DNA of 64,000 nucleotides from DATAZK01 sp965199805 (lineage in GTDB: Bacteria; Actinomycetota; Actinomycetes; Frankiales; Frankiaceae). The translations under genes were made by a program, and so were the position numbers. Positions 28,723-39,841 of the stretch are shown in pieces (position 1 is the first letter of the stretch; each line of letters opens with the position of its first letter). The notes under the pieces are model-generated. The model made no database searches. It was not told where the DNA came from and saw nothing but the letters and a program-made list of their open reading frames with translations. The stretch is from positions 1,984,001 through 2,048,000 of the forward strand of contig CBDATO010000001.1 of the NCBI GenBank assembly GCA_965199805.1. Direction: 5' to 3'.

Positions 28723-29373
28723 GTGACCCGCGTGCTCGTCGTCGACAACTACGACTCGTTCGTCTACAACCTCGTGCAGTACCTCGGCCAGCTCGGCGTC
28801 GACGTGGTCGTACGCCGCCACGACGAGGTCACGACGGCAGAGGTGCCCGGGCTCGGGGTCGACGGCATCCTGCTGTCACCCGGGCCGAAGGGCCCGGACG
28901 AGGCCGGGGTCAGCCTCGACATGGTCGCGTACGCGGCTGACGAGGCGATGCCCCTGCTGGGCGTGTGCCTCGGGCACCAGGCGATCGGCGTCGCCTTCGG
29001 CGGGACCTGCGTACGGGCCCCTGAGCTGCTGCACGGCAAGACCAGCCTGGTCTCGCACACCGGGGTGGGCGTGCTGCGCGACCTGCCCGACCCGTTCATC
29101 GCCACGCGCTACCACTCGCTCGCCATCGACCGCGACGACCTGCCGGACGCGCTCGAGGTCACGGCCACCACCGCCTCCGGGGTGATCATGGGGCTGCGGC
29201 ACCGCGAGCTGCCCATCGAGGGCGTGCAGTTCCACCCCGAGTCGGTGCTGACCTACGGCGGCCACCTCATGCTCGCCCGGTGGCTCGCCGACTGCGGCGA
29301 CGAGCAGGCCATGGAGCTCGCCCCCGCGCTCACCGCCGAGGTCGAGGGTCTGCGCGCCGCGGCCTTCGCCTGA
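28723..29373 (+). CDS. trpG: Glutamine amidotransferase of anthranilate/aminodeoxychorismate synthase
   Basis: 216 residues, GTG start. Class I amidotransferase triad: Cys in LLGVCLGHQAIG, and His-Glu in GVQFHPESVLT; N-terminus VLVVDNYDSFVYNLVQYL is that of PabA/TrpG. It releases ammonia from glutamine for the large subunit, which is not in this window, so it may serve folate, tryptophan or both. It is convergent with pknB, with a 44-base gap that shows no hairpin. Confidence 0.92.
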   Translation: MTRVLVVDNYDSFVYNLVQYLGQLGVDVVVRRHDEVTTAEVPGLGVDGILLSPGPKGPDEAGVSLDMVAYAADEAMPLLGVCLGHQAIGVAFGGTCVRAPELLHGKTSLVSHTGVGVLRDLPDPFIATRYHSLAIDRDDLPDALEVTATTASGVIMGLRHRELPIEGVQFHPESVLTYGGHLMLARWLADCGDEQAMELAPALTAEVEGLRAAAFA

Positions 29374-29417
29374 GCAACCCTGCCTGAAAAACACCTGCCT
29401 GAAGAACAGCCGGCTGA

Positions 29418-31271
<1,854 letters not shown>

Positions 31272-31284
31272 GGGAGGCGGTCGG

Positions 31285-32724
31285 TCATGGGGAGGCGGAC
31301 GCGCTCACCGAGGGTGACGCGCTGCCCGCCGGGCTGCTGGTGGGCGGGGGCGGCGGGGTCGTGGTCGGCGGCGGGGTGGTCGGCTCGGTCCACGACAGGG
31401 TGACCTCGGTCAGCGGAGCCAGGTTGCCTGTGGGGGTCACGTTGGTGACCGTCGCCCCCGGACCGGGAGCCCCCGGCACGTTGACGTTGAGGCCGAGCAG
31501 CTGCAGCGAGGAGCGGGCCGCGCTCACCGGCTGGCCGATGTAGGTGTTGGCGTTCACCGGGATCGTGACCGGGGTGGTCGGGGGCGGGGTGGTCGGCGCC
31601 TGCGTGGTGGGTGAGGGGCTCGGGCTGGGGCTCGACGTGGTGGGCGAGGGGGTCGGGCTCTCGCTGGTGACCGTCGGGCTCGGCGTGGGCGACGGCGTGG
31701 GATCGCCGCCGCTGTCCTGGCTGCGCAGCACCAGCACGGTGACGAGCACGGCGAGCAGCACCAGGAGCCCGATGAGCCACACCGCGACCGGGACCTTGCG
31801 CCGGGCGGGCGGCTGCGGCTGCGTGCGCGGCGGGATGTACGCGGGCGCGATGACCTCGGTGGCCTGCGTACGCGGGGCCACGGCCGCCTTGGCCGGATCG
31901 GTGAGGGCGAGCGCCTGCCGGCCGAACTCGCCGGCTGTCGGCGGCCGGTCGCGCGGGCTCTTCGCGAGCGCCGAGTAGACCAGAGCGGCCACGGCGGGGG
32001 GAACGTCGGGCGGCAGCTGCGGCGGCGGCTCCGTCTGGTGGGCGACCGCGACCGCGACGGGGTTGGTGCCCTGGAAGGGGCGGCGGCCCGCGAGGCACTC
32101 GTACGCGACGACGCCGAGCGAGTACACGTCGCTCGCCGGGCCCACCTGCTCGCCCGACGCCTGCTCCGGCGACAGGTAGAAGCTGGTGCCGAGCACCGTG
32201 CCGGTCTGGGTGAGCGGGACGTCGTCGGTGGCCCGGGCGATGCCGAAGTCGGTGACCTTGACCCGGCCCTCCGGCGTGATGATCAGGTTTCCGGGCTTGA
32301 CGTCGCGGTGGATGACGCCGCGCTCGTGGGCGGCCTGCAGCGCGAGCGCCGTCTGGCCGACGATCGACATCGTCTCGCTCGACGTCAGCCGGCCGCGCTC
32401 GGAGAGGATCGCCGACAGCGGACGGCCGGGCACCAGCTCCATGACCAGGAAGGCGCTGTCACCCTGGGCGCCCTCGACCGGGACCTCGCCGTAGTCGTAC
32501 ACGGTGGCGATGCCGGCGTGGGCCAGCCGGGCGGTGTTGCGCGCCTCGGCCCGGAAGCGCTCCAGGAAGGACGGGTCCTCCGCGTACTCGGGCTTCAAGA
32601 CCTTGACCGCGACCGTACGGCTGAGCGTCATGTCCTCGGCACGCCAGACCTCGCCCATGCCGCCGATGGCGATACGGGACTCGAGTCGGTAGCGGTCACC
32701 GAGCACGGTGCCGGGGGATGTCAC
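31285..32724 (-). CDS. pknA: Ser/Thr protein kinase PknA with one PASTA-like domain
   Basis: 479 residues, GTG start, AAGGA eight bases upstream. Kinase: AIGGMGEVWRAED, HRDVKPGNLII, DFG in VTDFGIARA and the TQTGTVLGTSFYLSPEQ activation segment. A membrane helix (VAVWLIGLLVLLAVLVTVLV) is followed by a Pro/Ser/Thr linker and one PASTA-like domain (YIGQPVSAARSSLQLLGLNV, ending VTLSW). Mycobacterial PknA has no PASTA, so this kinase may sense peptidoglycan directly. It is upstream of pknB in the same unit and downstream of pbpA. Confidence 0.93.
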   Translation of the reverse strand: MTSPGTVLGDRYRLESRIAIGGMGEVWRAEDMTLSRTVAVKVLKPEYAEDPSFLERFRAEARNTARLAHAGIATVYDYGEVPVEGAQGDSAFLVMELVPGRPLSAILSERGRLTSSETMSIVGQTALALQAAHERGVIHRDVKPGNLIITPEGRVKVTDFGIARATDDVPLTQTGTVLGTSFYLSPEQASGEQVGPASDVYSLGVVAYECLAGRRPFQGTNPVAVAVAHQTEPPPQLPPDVPPAVAALVYSALAKSPRDRPPTAGEFGRQALALTDPAKAAVAPRTQATEVIAPAYIPPRTQPQPPARRKVPVAVWLIGLLVLLAVLVTVLVLRSQDSGGDPTPSPTPSPTVTSESPTPSPTTSSPSPSPSPTTQAPTTPPPTTPVTIPVNANTYIGQPVSAARSSLQLLGLNVNVPGAPGPGATVTNVTPTGNLAPLTEVTLSWTEPTTPPPTTTPPPPPTSSPAGSASPSVSASASP

Positions 32725-32800
32725 AGCGAGGGTCCTTTCGCGGGCCGGGCGTACAAGAAGCCGTTCGGTGGGTGGGCGGTGAAGATGAGGGGTCGGCCGC

Positions 32801-34252
32801 TCACGGGACGCCCAGCGCCGCGGCCATGACGTCGCGGGCGATGGGGGCGGCGATGACGCCGCCCTGCCCGTTCTGGTCGCCGCCGCTGTTCTCGACGAAG
32901 ACGCAGACCGCCACCCGCGGATCGTCCGCCGGCGCGAAGCCGACGAACCAGGAGTGCGGGGCCTGACCCACAGCGTTCTGCGCCGTGCCCGTCTTTCCTG
33001 CCACGCGGATGCCCTGGAGCTGCGCGTTGGTGCCGGTGCCGCGCTCGACCACGTTTTCCATCATCAACGTGAGCTGGGCGGCGACGTCTCCGGTGATGGG
33101 CTGGGACAGCTGGGTCGGGGTCGTCGTCTGCAACGGTGACAGGTCCGGCGCCAGGGTCTGCTTGACCACGTACGGCCGCATCTCCTTGCCGCCGTTGGCG
33201 ATCGCCGCCGCCACCATGGTCATCTGCAGCGGGGTGGCGGCCACGTCGTACTGGCCGATCGCCGACAGCGCCGTCTGCGGCAGGTCGATCTTCGACGGGA
33301 AGACGCTGGCCGCCTGCCGGAGCGGGAAGTCGGGGATGGTCTGCCCGAAGCCGAACTTGCGGGCCTGGTCGGCCAGGGCGGTGGAGCCGAGGTCCAGGCC
33401 GAGCTTGGCGAAGGCGGTGTTGCAGGAGGTGGTCAGCGCGTCCAGCAGCGACTCGCGGCCGGTGGCCGAGCAGGTCTCGCCGCCGAAGTTGCGCAGCACG
33501 CTCGAGCTCTGCGGCAGCTGCAGCACGTCGGGGGCGTCGATCTCGGTGTCGGACCGGTACTTGCCGGACGACAGGGCTGCGGCGGCGGTGACCAGCTTGA
33601 ACGTGGAGCCGGGCGGATAGATCAGCTCGGTGCCCCGGTCGAGCAGCGGCTTGTCGGGGTCGGCGGTGAGCTTGCGGTCGTTGGTGTTGAGCGTCGCGCC
33701 GTCGTGCACGGCCAGCAGGTTGGGGTCGTACGAGGGCGACGTGACCATCGCGAGCACGGCCCCGGTCTTCGGGTCGAGAGCGACCACGGCCCCCTTGCGG
33801 CCGCCGAGCGCCGCGGACGCGGCGAACTGGGTGGTGGCGTCGAGGGTCAACTCGACCGTGCCGCCCTTCGGCTGCCGGCCGGTGAAGTAGTCCGACAGCC
33901 GGCGGATGAACAGGCGGCTGTCCTGGCCGGAGAGCACCCCGTTCGCCGAGTTCTCCACCTGGGTCGAGGAGACGATCGAGAAGTAGCCGGTGACCGGGGC
34001 GTACAGCGCGCCGCCGGGGTAGCGGCGCTGGTACTTGTACACGTCGTCGACCGGCACCGACTCGGCGACGGCGGTGCCACTGACCACGATCGGCCCGCGG
34101 GCGCGGGCGAGGTCCATCTCGCGCTGCCGGCTGTTCTGCGGGCGCTTGCGCAGCGAGTCGGCCTGCACCAGCTGGATCAGATTGTCGGCGATGAGCAGCG
34201 ACAGCATCAGCACCAGGCAGGCGATCGACACCCGGCGGATCGGCCGGTTCAC
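32801..34252 (-). CDS. pbpA: Penicillin-binding protein PbpA (transpeptidase)
   Basis: 483 residues. N-terminal membrane anchor (VSIACLVLMLSLLIADNLI), a dimerisation region, then the transpeptidase domain with SxxK in YPPGSTFKLV, SxN as TTSCNTAF and KTG in VAGKTGTAQN. It crosslinks peptidoglycan outside the membrane, working with the RodA/FtsW protein encoded upstream, whose stop it overlaps (ATGA). In mycobacteria PbpA is needed for septation and is a PknB target. Confidence 0.95.
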   Translation of the reverse strand: MNRPIRRVSIACLVLMLSLLIADNLIQLVQADSLRKRPQNSRQREMDLARARGPIVVSGTAVAESVPVDDVYKYQRRYPGGALYAPVTGYFSIVSSTQVENSANGVLSGQDSRLFIRRLSDYFTGRQPKGGTVELTLDATTQFAASAALGGRKGAVVALDPKTGAVLAMVTSPSYDPNLLAVHDGATLNTNDRKLTADPDKPLLDRGTELIYPPGSTFKLVTAAAALSSGKYRSDTEIDAPDVLQLPQSSSVLRNFGGETCSATGRESLLDALTTSCNTAFAKLGLDLGSTALADQARKFGFGQTIPDFPLRQAASVFPSKIDLPQTALSAIGQYDVAATPLQMTMVAAAIANGGKEMRPYVVKQTLAPDLSPLQTTTPTQLSQPITGDVAAQLTLMMENVVERGTGTNAQLQGIRVAGKTGTAQNAVGQAPHSWFVGFAPADDPRVAVCVFVENSGGDQNGQGGVIAAPIARDVMAAALGVP

Positions 34253-35700
34253 CGCTCGCTCCCGACGACGGGCTGGCCGCGGCTCGGGACGGTGATGGCC
34301 TGGGTCGGGCTGTCGGTGACCGCGTCGGGGTCGTACAGCGGCACGGCGTCGCTCGGGGCGGGCGGGGGCCGCCGGCCGGCGTCGCTGATCCGCAGCAGCA
34401 GGGCGACGAGGATCGCGTTGGCCAGCAGGCTGCTGCCGCCGTACGCGACGAACGGCAGGGTCAGGCCGGTCAGCGGGATCACCCGCAGGACCCCGCCGGC
34501 CACCACGAAGACCTGGATCGCCAGCGCGGTGCCGATGCCGGCGGCGAGCAGCTTGCCAAACCCGTCACGTACGCCGAGCGCCGCCCGCAGCCCGCGCGCG
34601 ACCAGCAGGAAGTACAGGACCAGGATCGCCATCACGCCGACGGCGCCGATCTCCTCGCCGAGGCTCGAGAGGATGAAGTCGTTGGAGGCGAAGGGCACCA
34701 CGTCGGGCCGGCCGCGGCCGAGGCCGGTGCCGAACAGGCCGCCGTTCGCGAGCCCGAACAGGCCCTGCACCAGCTGATACGAATCGCCGTTGATCAGCGA
34801 CGGCCGGAACGGGTGCAGCCAGATGTCGACCCGCAGCCGCACGTGGCTGAACGCGTAGTAGCTGAACACCGCACTGGCGGCGAAGAGCATCAGCCCGATG
34901 ACGACCCAGGAGAAGCGCTCGGTGGCGATGTAGAGCAGCGCGAGGAAGATCCCGAAGAACAGCAGCGAGGTGCCGAGGTCCTTGATGACCACGAGGATCA
35001 GGATCGACGCGAGCCAGGCGAGCACCAGCGGGCCCATGTCACGGGCGCGGGGCAGGGGCAGCCCGAGGAACGAGCGGGTGACGACCGACAGCACCTCGCG
35101 CTTGCGTACCAGATAGCCCGCGAAGAAGATCATCAAAAGGATCTTGGAGAATTCACCGGGCTGGATGTTGGCCACGGGCAGCGCGATGCGCGCGCCGTTC
35201 GTCTGCGGGGCGAAGACCAGGATCGCCAGCAGCCCGAGCCCGGCGAAGGCCGAGGTGTACGTGTAACGCGACAGCGTGCGGTGGTCACGGATGATCACCA
35301 GGACGGCGATGAGCAGCAGGACGGCGACGAACGAGTACGCCAGCTGCAGCTCCGCCTTCCCGGACGGCACGGCCCGCCCGAGCCTTCTTGCCCGGTCGGC
35401 CGCGGCGAGGTCGAGCCGGTAGATCATCGCGAGGCCTAGGCCGTTGAGCAGGGCCATGATCGGCAGCAGTAACGGATCGGCGGCCGGTGCGAACGCGCGG
35501 ACGGCTATGTGGGCGAGCAGGTAGACGCCGAGGAAGCCACCGGCCAGATAGCCGACGGTGCCGGTCAGGTGGCCGTCGTGGGCCAGGACGACGGCCGACA
35601 GCGCACCCGTCGCGACCAGCACCGCGAAGAGCAGCAGGACCAGCTCCGTGCCGCGCCGTCGGGGGCGGGCCGGGGCGATCGTCACCGTGTTGGCGGTCAC
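34249..35700 (-). CDS. rodA: SEDS-family peptidoglycan glycosyltransferase (RodA/FtsW)
   Basis: 483 residues, GTG start, about ten membrane helices. SEDS motifs: LPVANIQPGEFSKILLMIFF, IKDLGTSLLFFGIFLALLY, the large extracellular loop (VDIWLHPF, GLFGTGLGRGRPDVVPFASN) and GLTLPFVAYGGSSLLANAIL near the end. It polymerises lipid II into glycan chains; the transpeptidase partner PbpA follows with overlap. It lies ten bases after pstP in the kinase operon. Confidence 0.94.
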   Translation of the reverse strand: MTANTVTIAPARPRRRGTELVLLLFAVLVATGALSAVVLAHDGHLTGTVGYLAGGFLGVYLLAHIAVRAFAPAADPLLLPIMALLNGLGLAMIYRLDLAAADRARRLGRAVPSGKAELQLAYSFVAVLLLIAVLVIIRDHRTLSRYTYTSAFAGLGLLAILVFAPQTNGARIALPVANIQPGEFSKILLMIFFAGYLVRKREVLSVVTRSFLGLPLPRARDMGPLVLAWLASILILVVIKDLGTSLLFFGIFLALLYIATERFSWVVIGLMLFAASAVFSYYAFSHVRLRVDIWLHPFRPSLINGDSYQLVQGLFGLANGGLFGTGLGRGRPDVVPFASNDFILSSLGEEIGAVGVMAILVLYFLLVARGLRAALGVRDGFGKLLAAGIGTALAIQVFVVAGGVLRVIPLTGLTLPFVAYGGSSLLANAILVALLLRISDAGRRPPPAPSDAVPLYDPDAVTDSPTQAITVPSRGQPVVGSER

Positions 35701-35710
35701 GGAGTACAGG

Positions 35711-37411
35711 TCACGGAGGACATGAGGCGGGGAGGGGGCTGGGGCTCGGGACGACCAGCGTCGGGGTGGGGCTGGGGGTCGGCGACGCGCTCGGCCGGAC
35801 GCTCACCGACGGGCTCGGACCGGCAACGGCACCGGCGCCGCGGGACGGTGCGGCGGAAGACCGGGGGGTCGTCGTGGGCGACCGGGTGGCGGAAGCCGAG
35901 GCCGAAGGGGTGGCCGACGCGGTCGGCATGGTGCGGCGCAGGGCCTCGTACCGGTCGGACTCGAAGTGGAAGCGCAGCCGGGCGAGCGTGCACACGCCTT
36001 CCTGGCGGGTGTCGACGATGATCCCGGCGCGTACCAGCTGCTGGTCGGACGAGCGCAGGTCGTCCAGGGGGGTGCCCTGCTGCTCGACGCTGGACAGCGA
36101 GATCCCCAGTGGCGCGGTGCGGATGCCGTGGTAGAGCGCCACGTTGGCGCCGTCGCGGGCGACGTACCAGGAGTTCGCCGCGACGGCCAGGGTGATCCCC
36201 ACGCCCGCGGCGACGAGCACGACCAGGCCGATCACCGTCAGGGGCACGGGACGGCGGAACCACCGGCGGCGTGGCCGCTCGGCGCCCGAGCTCGCGTACG
36301 GGAGCGGCTCGACGACCGGGGGCAACCCGGCGGGCGGCGTGGCATCGGTCAGGGTCGGGGAGGTCGCCGGCGAGCTGGTGAAGTCGCTGAAGTCGGGCGG
36401 GGGTCCGAGCGCGGGGCCGGATGCGTCTGCGGGGGCGTCGGACGAGGCTCCCGGGCGCCGGAAGACCCCGGTGTCGACCGGCCGGTCGCCGGGGCCGGCT
36501 GCAGCACCGCCGGGGGGTGGGCTGCTGGGCGGCGGGAAGGTGCGGCTGTGCTGGCGGGCCGCTCGCCGGCTCGCCCGCTCCTCGGGCGACAGCGAGGCGC
36601 CGCCGGGCATCACGAGGGCCGGGCTCGCGGTGGGGACGGTGAGCTGCTCGGCGGCGGCACCGCCGACAAGCGGGGTGTCGACGAGGCCCGCCTCGTCCTC
36701 GACGACGTCGGCGATGACGACCGTCACGTTGTCCGGGGCACCGGCCCGCAGGGCGTGCTCGACCAGTGTCTCGGCGGCCTCGTCGGCGTCGGGGATGGCG
36801 ACCGCCGCCGCCATCGCGTCGACGGGCACGTAACCGGAGAGGCCGTCGCTGCACAACAGGTAACGGTCACCGAGCCGCGCCTCGCGTACCGAGAGGTCGG
36901 GTTGCACACCGGCCCGCCCGTCGAGCGCCTGCGTGAGCAGCGAGCGCTGCGGGTGCGTCTCGGCCTGCTCCAGCGTGATGCGGCCCTCGTCGACCATCCG
37001 CTGCACCAGCGTCTGGTCGTGGGTGAGCTGGCTGAACTCCCCGTCGCGGAGCAGGTAGGCGCGGCTGTCGCCGACGTGCGCAAGCCCGAGCCGGCTCCCC
37101 GAGGACAGCAGCACGGTGAGCGTGGTACCCATGCCGTCGAGTGCCGAGTCGGCGTCGACCATGGCGCGGAGGTGGTCGTTGGCGGCCTCGACGGCCTGCG
37201 CCAGCACCTCGAGCAGGTCGGCGCCGGCCTCGTCGTCGTCGAGCTGCGCGAGCGTGGCGACCACCGCGGAGCTCGCGACCTCACCGGCCGCATGCCCGCC
37301 CATGCCGTCCGCGACCAGCGCGAGCCGGGCGCCCGCGTAAGCGGAGTCCTCGTTGCCGTCACGCACCTTGCCGACGTGGGAGCGCACCGAGTAGCGCAGC
37401 CGCAGGGTCAT
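35711..37411 (-). CDS. pstP: PP2C-type Ser/Thr phosphatase PstP
   Basis: 566 residues from ATG 37411. PP2C domain about 1-240: SHVGKVRDGNEDS, VADGMGGHAAGEVAS, HVGDSRAYLLRDGE, LLCSDGLSGYV and APDNVTVVIADV, giving all metal-binding Asp residues. A long Pro/Ala-rich linker, one membrane helix (PLTVIGLVVLVAAGVGITLA) and an external domain plus Pro/Ser tail follow. It reverses PknA/PknB phosphorylation. The start overlaps the fhaB stop by four bases. Confidence 0.95.
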   Translation of the reverse strand: MTLRLRYSVRSHVGKVRDGNEDSAYAGARLALVADGMGGHAAGEVASSAVVATLAQLDDDEAGADLLEVLAQAVEAANDHLRAMVDADSALDGMGTTLTVLLSSGSRLGLAHVGDSRAYLLRDGEFSQLTHDQTLVQRMVDEGRITLEQAETHPQRSLLTQALDGRAGVQPDLSVREARLGDRYLLCSDGLSGYVPVDAMAAAVAIPDADEAAETLVEHALRAGAPDNVTVVIADVVEDEAGLVDTPLVGGAAAEQLTVPTASPALVMPGGASLSPEERASRRAARQHSRTFPPPSSPPPGGAAAGPGDRPVDTGVFRRPGASSDAPADASGPALGPPPDFSDFTSSPATSPTLTDATPPAGLPPVVEPLPYASSGAERPRRRWFRRPVPLTVIGLVVLVAAGVGITLAVAANSWYVARDGANVALYHGIRTAPLGISLSSVEQQGTPLDDLRSSDQQLVRAGIIVDTRQEGVCTLARLRFHFESDRYEALRRTMPTASATPSASASATRSPTTTPRSSAAPSRGAGAVAGPSPSVSVRPSASPTPSPTPTLVVPSPSPLPASCPP

Positions 37412-37884
37412 CGGCGCAGCTCCAGCACGGTCTTCCCGATCCGGACCGGCACCCCGATCGGCACCGGCATCGGGCGCACCACCTTCGTACGGTCGAGATA
37501 GGTGCCGTTGGTGGAGCCGAGGTCCTCCACGAACCACTGGCCCTCGTGCGGCACGAGCCGGGCGTGGTGGGCCGAGGCGAAGTCGTCGTCGAGCACCAGG
37601 CTCGAGTCACCGGCCCGGCCGAGGGTCAGTGGCCCCGGCCCGAGCGGCAGGGTGAGGCCGCGCGCTCGGCCGCTCACGACCAGCACCTTGCTGGGGGTCT
37701 TGCCGCGCCGCGGCTTCGCGGGGGCAGGCGGGGCGTACACCGGCTGCGGGACGACGTCGCGCCGCAGCTGGCGCTTGCTCGGGCCGAAGAGGTCGGAGCG
37801 CACGGCACGTACCGCTGCCAGGACGAAGAGCCAGAGCAGCGCCAGGAAGGCGAGTCGGATGACGAGGTATGCCGCATCAGTCAC
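37408..37884 (-). CDS. fhaB: FHA-domain protein FhaB (FipA)
   Basis: 158 residues, GTG start. One N-terminal membrane helix (AAYLVIRLAFLALLWLFVLA), a basic linker and a C-terminal FHA domain: LTLGRAGDSSLVLDDDFASA, HHARL, EDLGSTNGTYLD. FHA domains bind phosphothreonine; in mycobacteria this protein links PknA/PknB signalling to FtsZ and FtsQ. It is coupled to pstP and starts four bases after fhaA. Confidence 0.94.
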   Translation of the reverse strand: MTDAAYLVIRLAFLALLWLFVLAAVRAVRSDLFGPSKRQLRRDVVPQPVYAPPAPAKPRRGKTPSKVLVVSGRARGLTLPLGPGPLTLGRAGDSSLVLDDDFASAHHARLVPHEGQWFVEDLGSTNGTYLDRTKVVRPMPVPIGVPVRIGKTVLELRR

Positions 37885-37887
37885 CGG

Positions 37888-38844
37888 TCATGCCTCGTCG
37901 GGTGCACCGGAGAGCTCGCCGCCCTGCCGGCCGGCGCCGTCACGCGCGGTGTCGGGATGCCGGTAGACGAGGACGGAGCGGCCCACCTCGATGCGGTCGC
38001 CGTCGTACAGGGGCACCTCGTGCACCTTGCGGCCGTTGACCCGGCTGCCGTTGGTCGAGCCCAGGTCGCGGAAGTGGTGCTTGCCGTCGGGCTGCAGCAG
38101 CAGCTCGCCGTGGCGCCGGGAGACGCCGGTGTCGGCGAGCTGGACGTCGACGTCGGAGCCGCGGCCGATGACGGTGACCGGCCGCAGCAGCGTCACGTCG
38201 AGCTCGCGACCGCGTGAGGCGGGGGTGCCGTTGACGGCGGTGCCGCCCGTGGTGACGACCAGGCGCGCCGGCGGCTTCCGGGTCGGGTTGGTGGGCCCCG
38301 CCGCGCCGGAGCCGGCAAGCCCTGCCCCGGCGACGGGCACCGGCACCACCTGCGGAGCGGGCACGCCCACCGGCGGAGCGGGTGGACGCGGCTGCTGGAT
38401 GTACGGCGGCGGCTGGCCCACATCGGTGCGCCACTGCGCCGCCCCACCGGTGGACCCCGCGGCACCGACGACCGCCTGACCGGAGACCTCGCTGTGGATC
38501 TCGTAGCGCCCGACGGTCAGCAGCTCGTCGAGCTCGAGGGCCACCGAGACCGGGGCGATGAACGTGTAGCGCTGGGCGGAGGCGTGCTCACGCACCAGGG
38601 TGGCGAGCTCGTCACCGAGGGCCTGCCGGTAGGGGGCGAGCCGCTCGTAGTCGGGCGGCGAGAGCCGGATGACGAAGGCGTTGGGCACCAGGGTGCGCTT
38701 GGCGCTGCGGGTCTTGCGGTCGTCGCACTCGCGGGTGAGGGCGCTCGCGAGCTCAACCGGCTCGACGCCGCCCTTGAAGACGCGGGCGAACGCGCCTTCG
38801 ACCATCCCGCCGAGCCTGCGCTCGAAGCGCTGCAGCACGCCCAC
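37888..38844 (-). CDS. fhaA: FHA-domain protein FhaA with DUF3662
   Basis: 318 residues from GTG 38844, chosen for the AAGGAGG just upstream and the conserved start GVLQRFERRLGGMVEGAFAR. The N-terminal DUF3662 domain covers about 1-125; a Pro/Gly-rich linker follows; the C-terminal FHA domain shows VIGRGSDVDVQLADTGVSRR, HGEL and DLGSTNGSRVNG. The mycobacterial protein binds phosphorylated MurJ pseudokinase and slows peptidoglycan synthesis. First gene of the kinase/cell-wall operon. Confidence 0.95.
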   Translation of the reverse strand: MGVLQRFERRLGGMVEGAFARVFKGGVEPVELASALTRECDDRKTRSAKRTLVPNAFVIRLSPPDYERLAPYRQALGDELATLVREHASAQRYTFIAPVSVALELDELLTVGRYEIHSEVSGQAVVGAAGSTGGAAQWRTDVGQPPPYIQQPRPPAPPVGVPAPQVVPVPVAGAGLAGSGAAGPTNPTRKPPARLVVTTGGTAVNGTPASRGRELDVTLLRPVTVIGRGSDVDVQLADTGVSRRHGELLLQPDGKHHFRDLGSTNGSRVNGRKVHEVPLYDGDRIEVGRSVLVYRHPDTARDGAGRQGGELSGAPDEA

Positions 38845-39004
38845 GTCCCCCTCCTTCCAAAGGTGGGGAGATCGTAACGGCGAGGTCTGACGTGGAGCTG
38901 CTAGCTGTCGCTTGCGGGACCGGTGTGGCGGCGAGCTGTCGTACGACCCCCGGCCTCGGCCGGCCGAACGGGGCCTGCGACGTGGTAATTTCGTTCGGTC
39001 GCTC

Positions 39005-39090
39005 GGGCGAGTGGCGGAATGGCAGACGCGCACGGTTCAGGTCCGTGTGTCCGAAAGGACGTGGGGGTTCAACTCCCCCCTCGCCCACCA
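39005..39090 (+). tRNA. tRNA-Leu (CAG)
   Basis: Class II tRNA of 86 bases with acceptor GGGCGAG/CTCGCCC, anticodon stem CACGG/CCGTG around TTCAGGT (anticodon CAG), a variable arm (TGTCCGAAAGGACG), T-arm GGGGG TTCAACT CCCCC, and encoded CCA. A tRNA-Leu at this site beside fhaA is conserved in actinobacteria. Confidence 0.97.
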
Positions 39091-39159
39091 GCAATATCAG
39101 CACGTCCGCTTGTGGGTTTCGACGACAGGTGGGTCTCCGCAGGCGTGGTTCGCTTTTGA

Positions 39160-39777
39160 TCAGAGCGCGGCGGCCGCGGGGATGAAGGCCCGTATGTGTG
39201 CGAGAGCACGGTCGACGTATTCGTCCTTCTCTCCCACGGGCGCGACGTAGTGGAGCGCGGCGCGCGCGGCATCGATGTCCGCCAATCGTGCCAGCACCCA
39301 TGCCGCGAGGTACTGGCTGGACAGGCACCCCCCGGCGGTGGCGACATTGCCGCTGGCGAAGAACGGCCGGTCGACCACGTCGGCGCCCGCCTCGAGCACC
39401 CAGGGCTTGGTGATCAGGTCTGTGCAGACCGGCACTCCGGCGAGCAGGCCCAATTTGGCCAGGAGCAGCGCACCTGAGCATTGGGAGCCGATGAGCTGCC
39501 GCGCAGGGTCGAGGTCGAGCGACTCGAGGAAGGCCGGGTCGGCTGCGTAGTCGCGGGTCCTGGAGCCACTGCCGAAGAGCACGGCATCCGCCTGGCCCAG
39601 CTCGTCCAGAGGCATCTGCGCGTTGACGGTCACCCCGTTCATCGAGGTGACCTGGGACGTCGGCGAGGCGATGGCCACCGACCAGCCGGGACGCGCGACC
39701 CGATTGAGCATGTAGGAGGCGACGAAGGAGTCGATCTCGTTGAAGCCGTCCAGTGTCACGATCGCGATCCTGGTCAT
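39160..39777 (-). CDS. DJ-1/PfpI-family protein
   Basis: 205 residues from ATG 39777, where the fold begins (TRIAIVTLDGFNEIDSF). The nucleophile elbow is IGSQCSGALLLAKLG, with the reactive Cys; TAGGCLSSQYLAAWVLARL follows as in isocyanide hydratase/ThiJ-like members. It could be an isonitrile hydratase or a protective amidase. No partner genes give context: it lies alone between tRNA-Leu and the reductase gene. Confidence 0.85.
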   Translation of the reverse strand: MTRIAIVTLDGFNEIDSFVASYMLNRVARPGWSVAIASPTSQVTSMNGVTVNAQMPLDELGQADAVLFGSGSRTRDYAADPAFLESLDLDPARQLIGSQCSGALLLAKLGLLAGVPVCTDLITKPWVLEAGADVVDRPFFASGNVATAGGCLSSQYLAAWVLARLADIDAARAALHYVAPVGEKDEYVDRALAHIRAFIPAAAAL

Positions 39778-39841
39778 CACGTGAGCGTAATCCGGGTGGT
39801 TACGGCGCGCTGTTACCCGAATCGTCACTGCGGCCGGTGGG

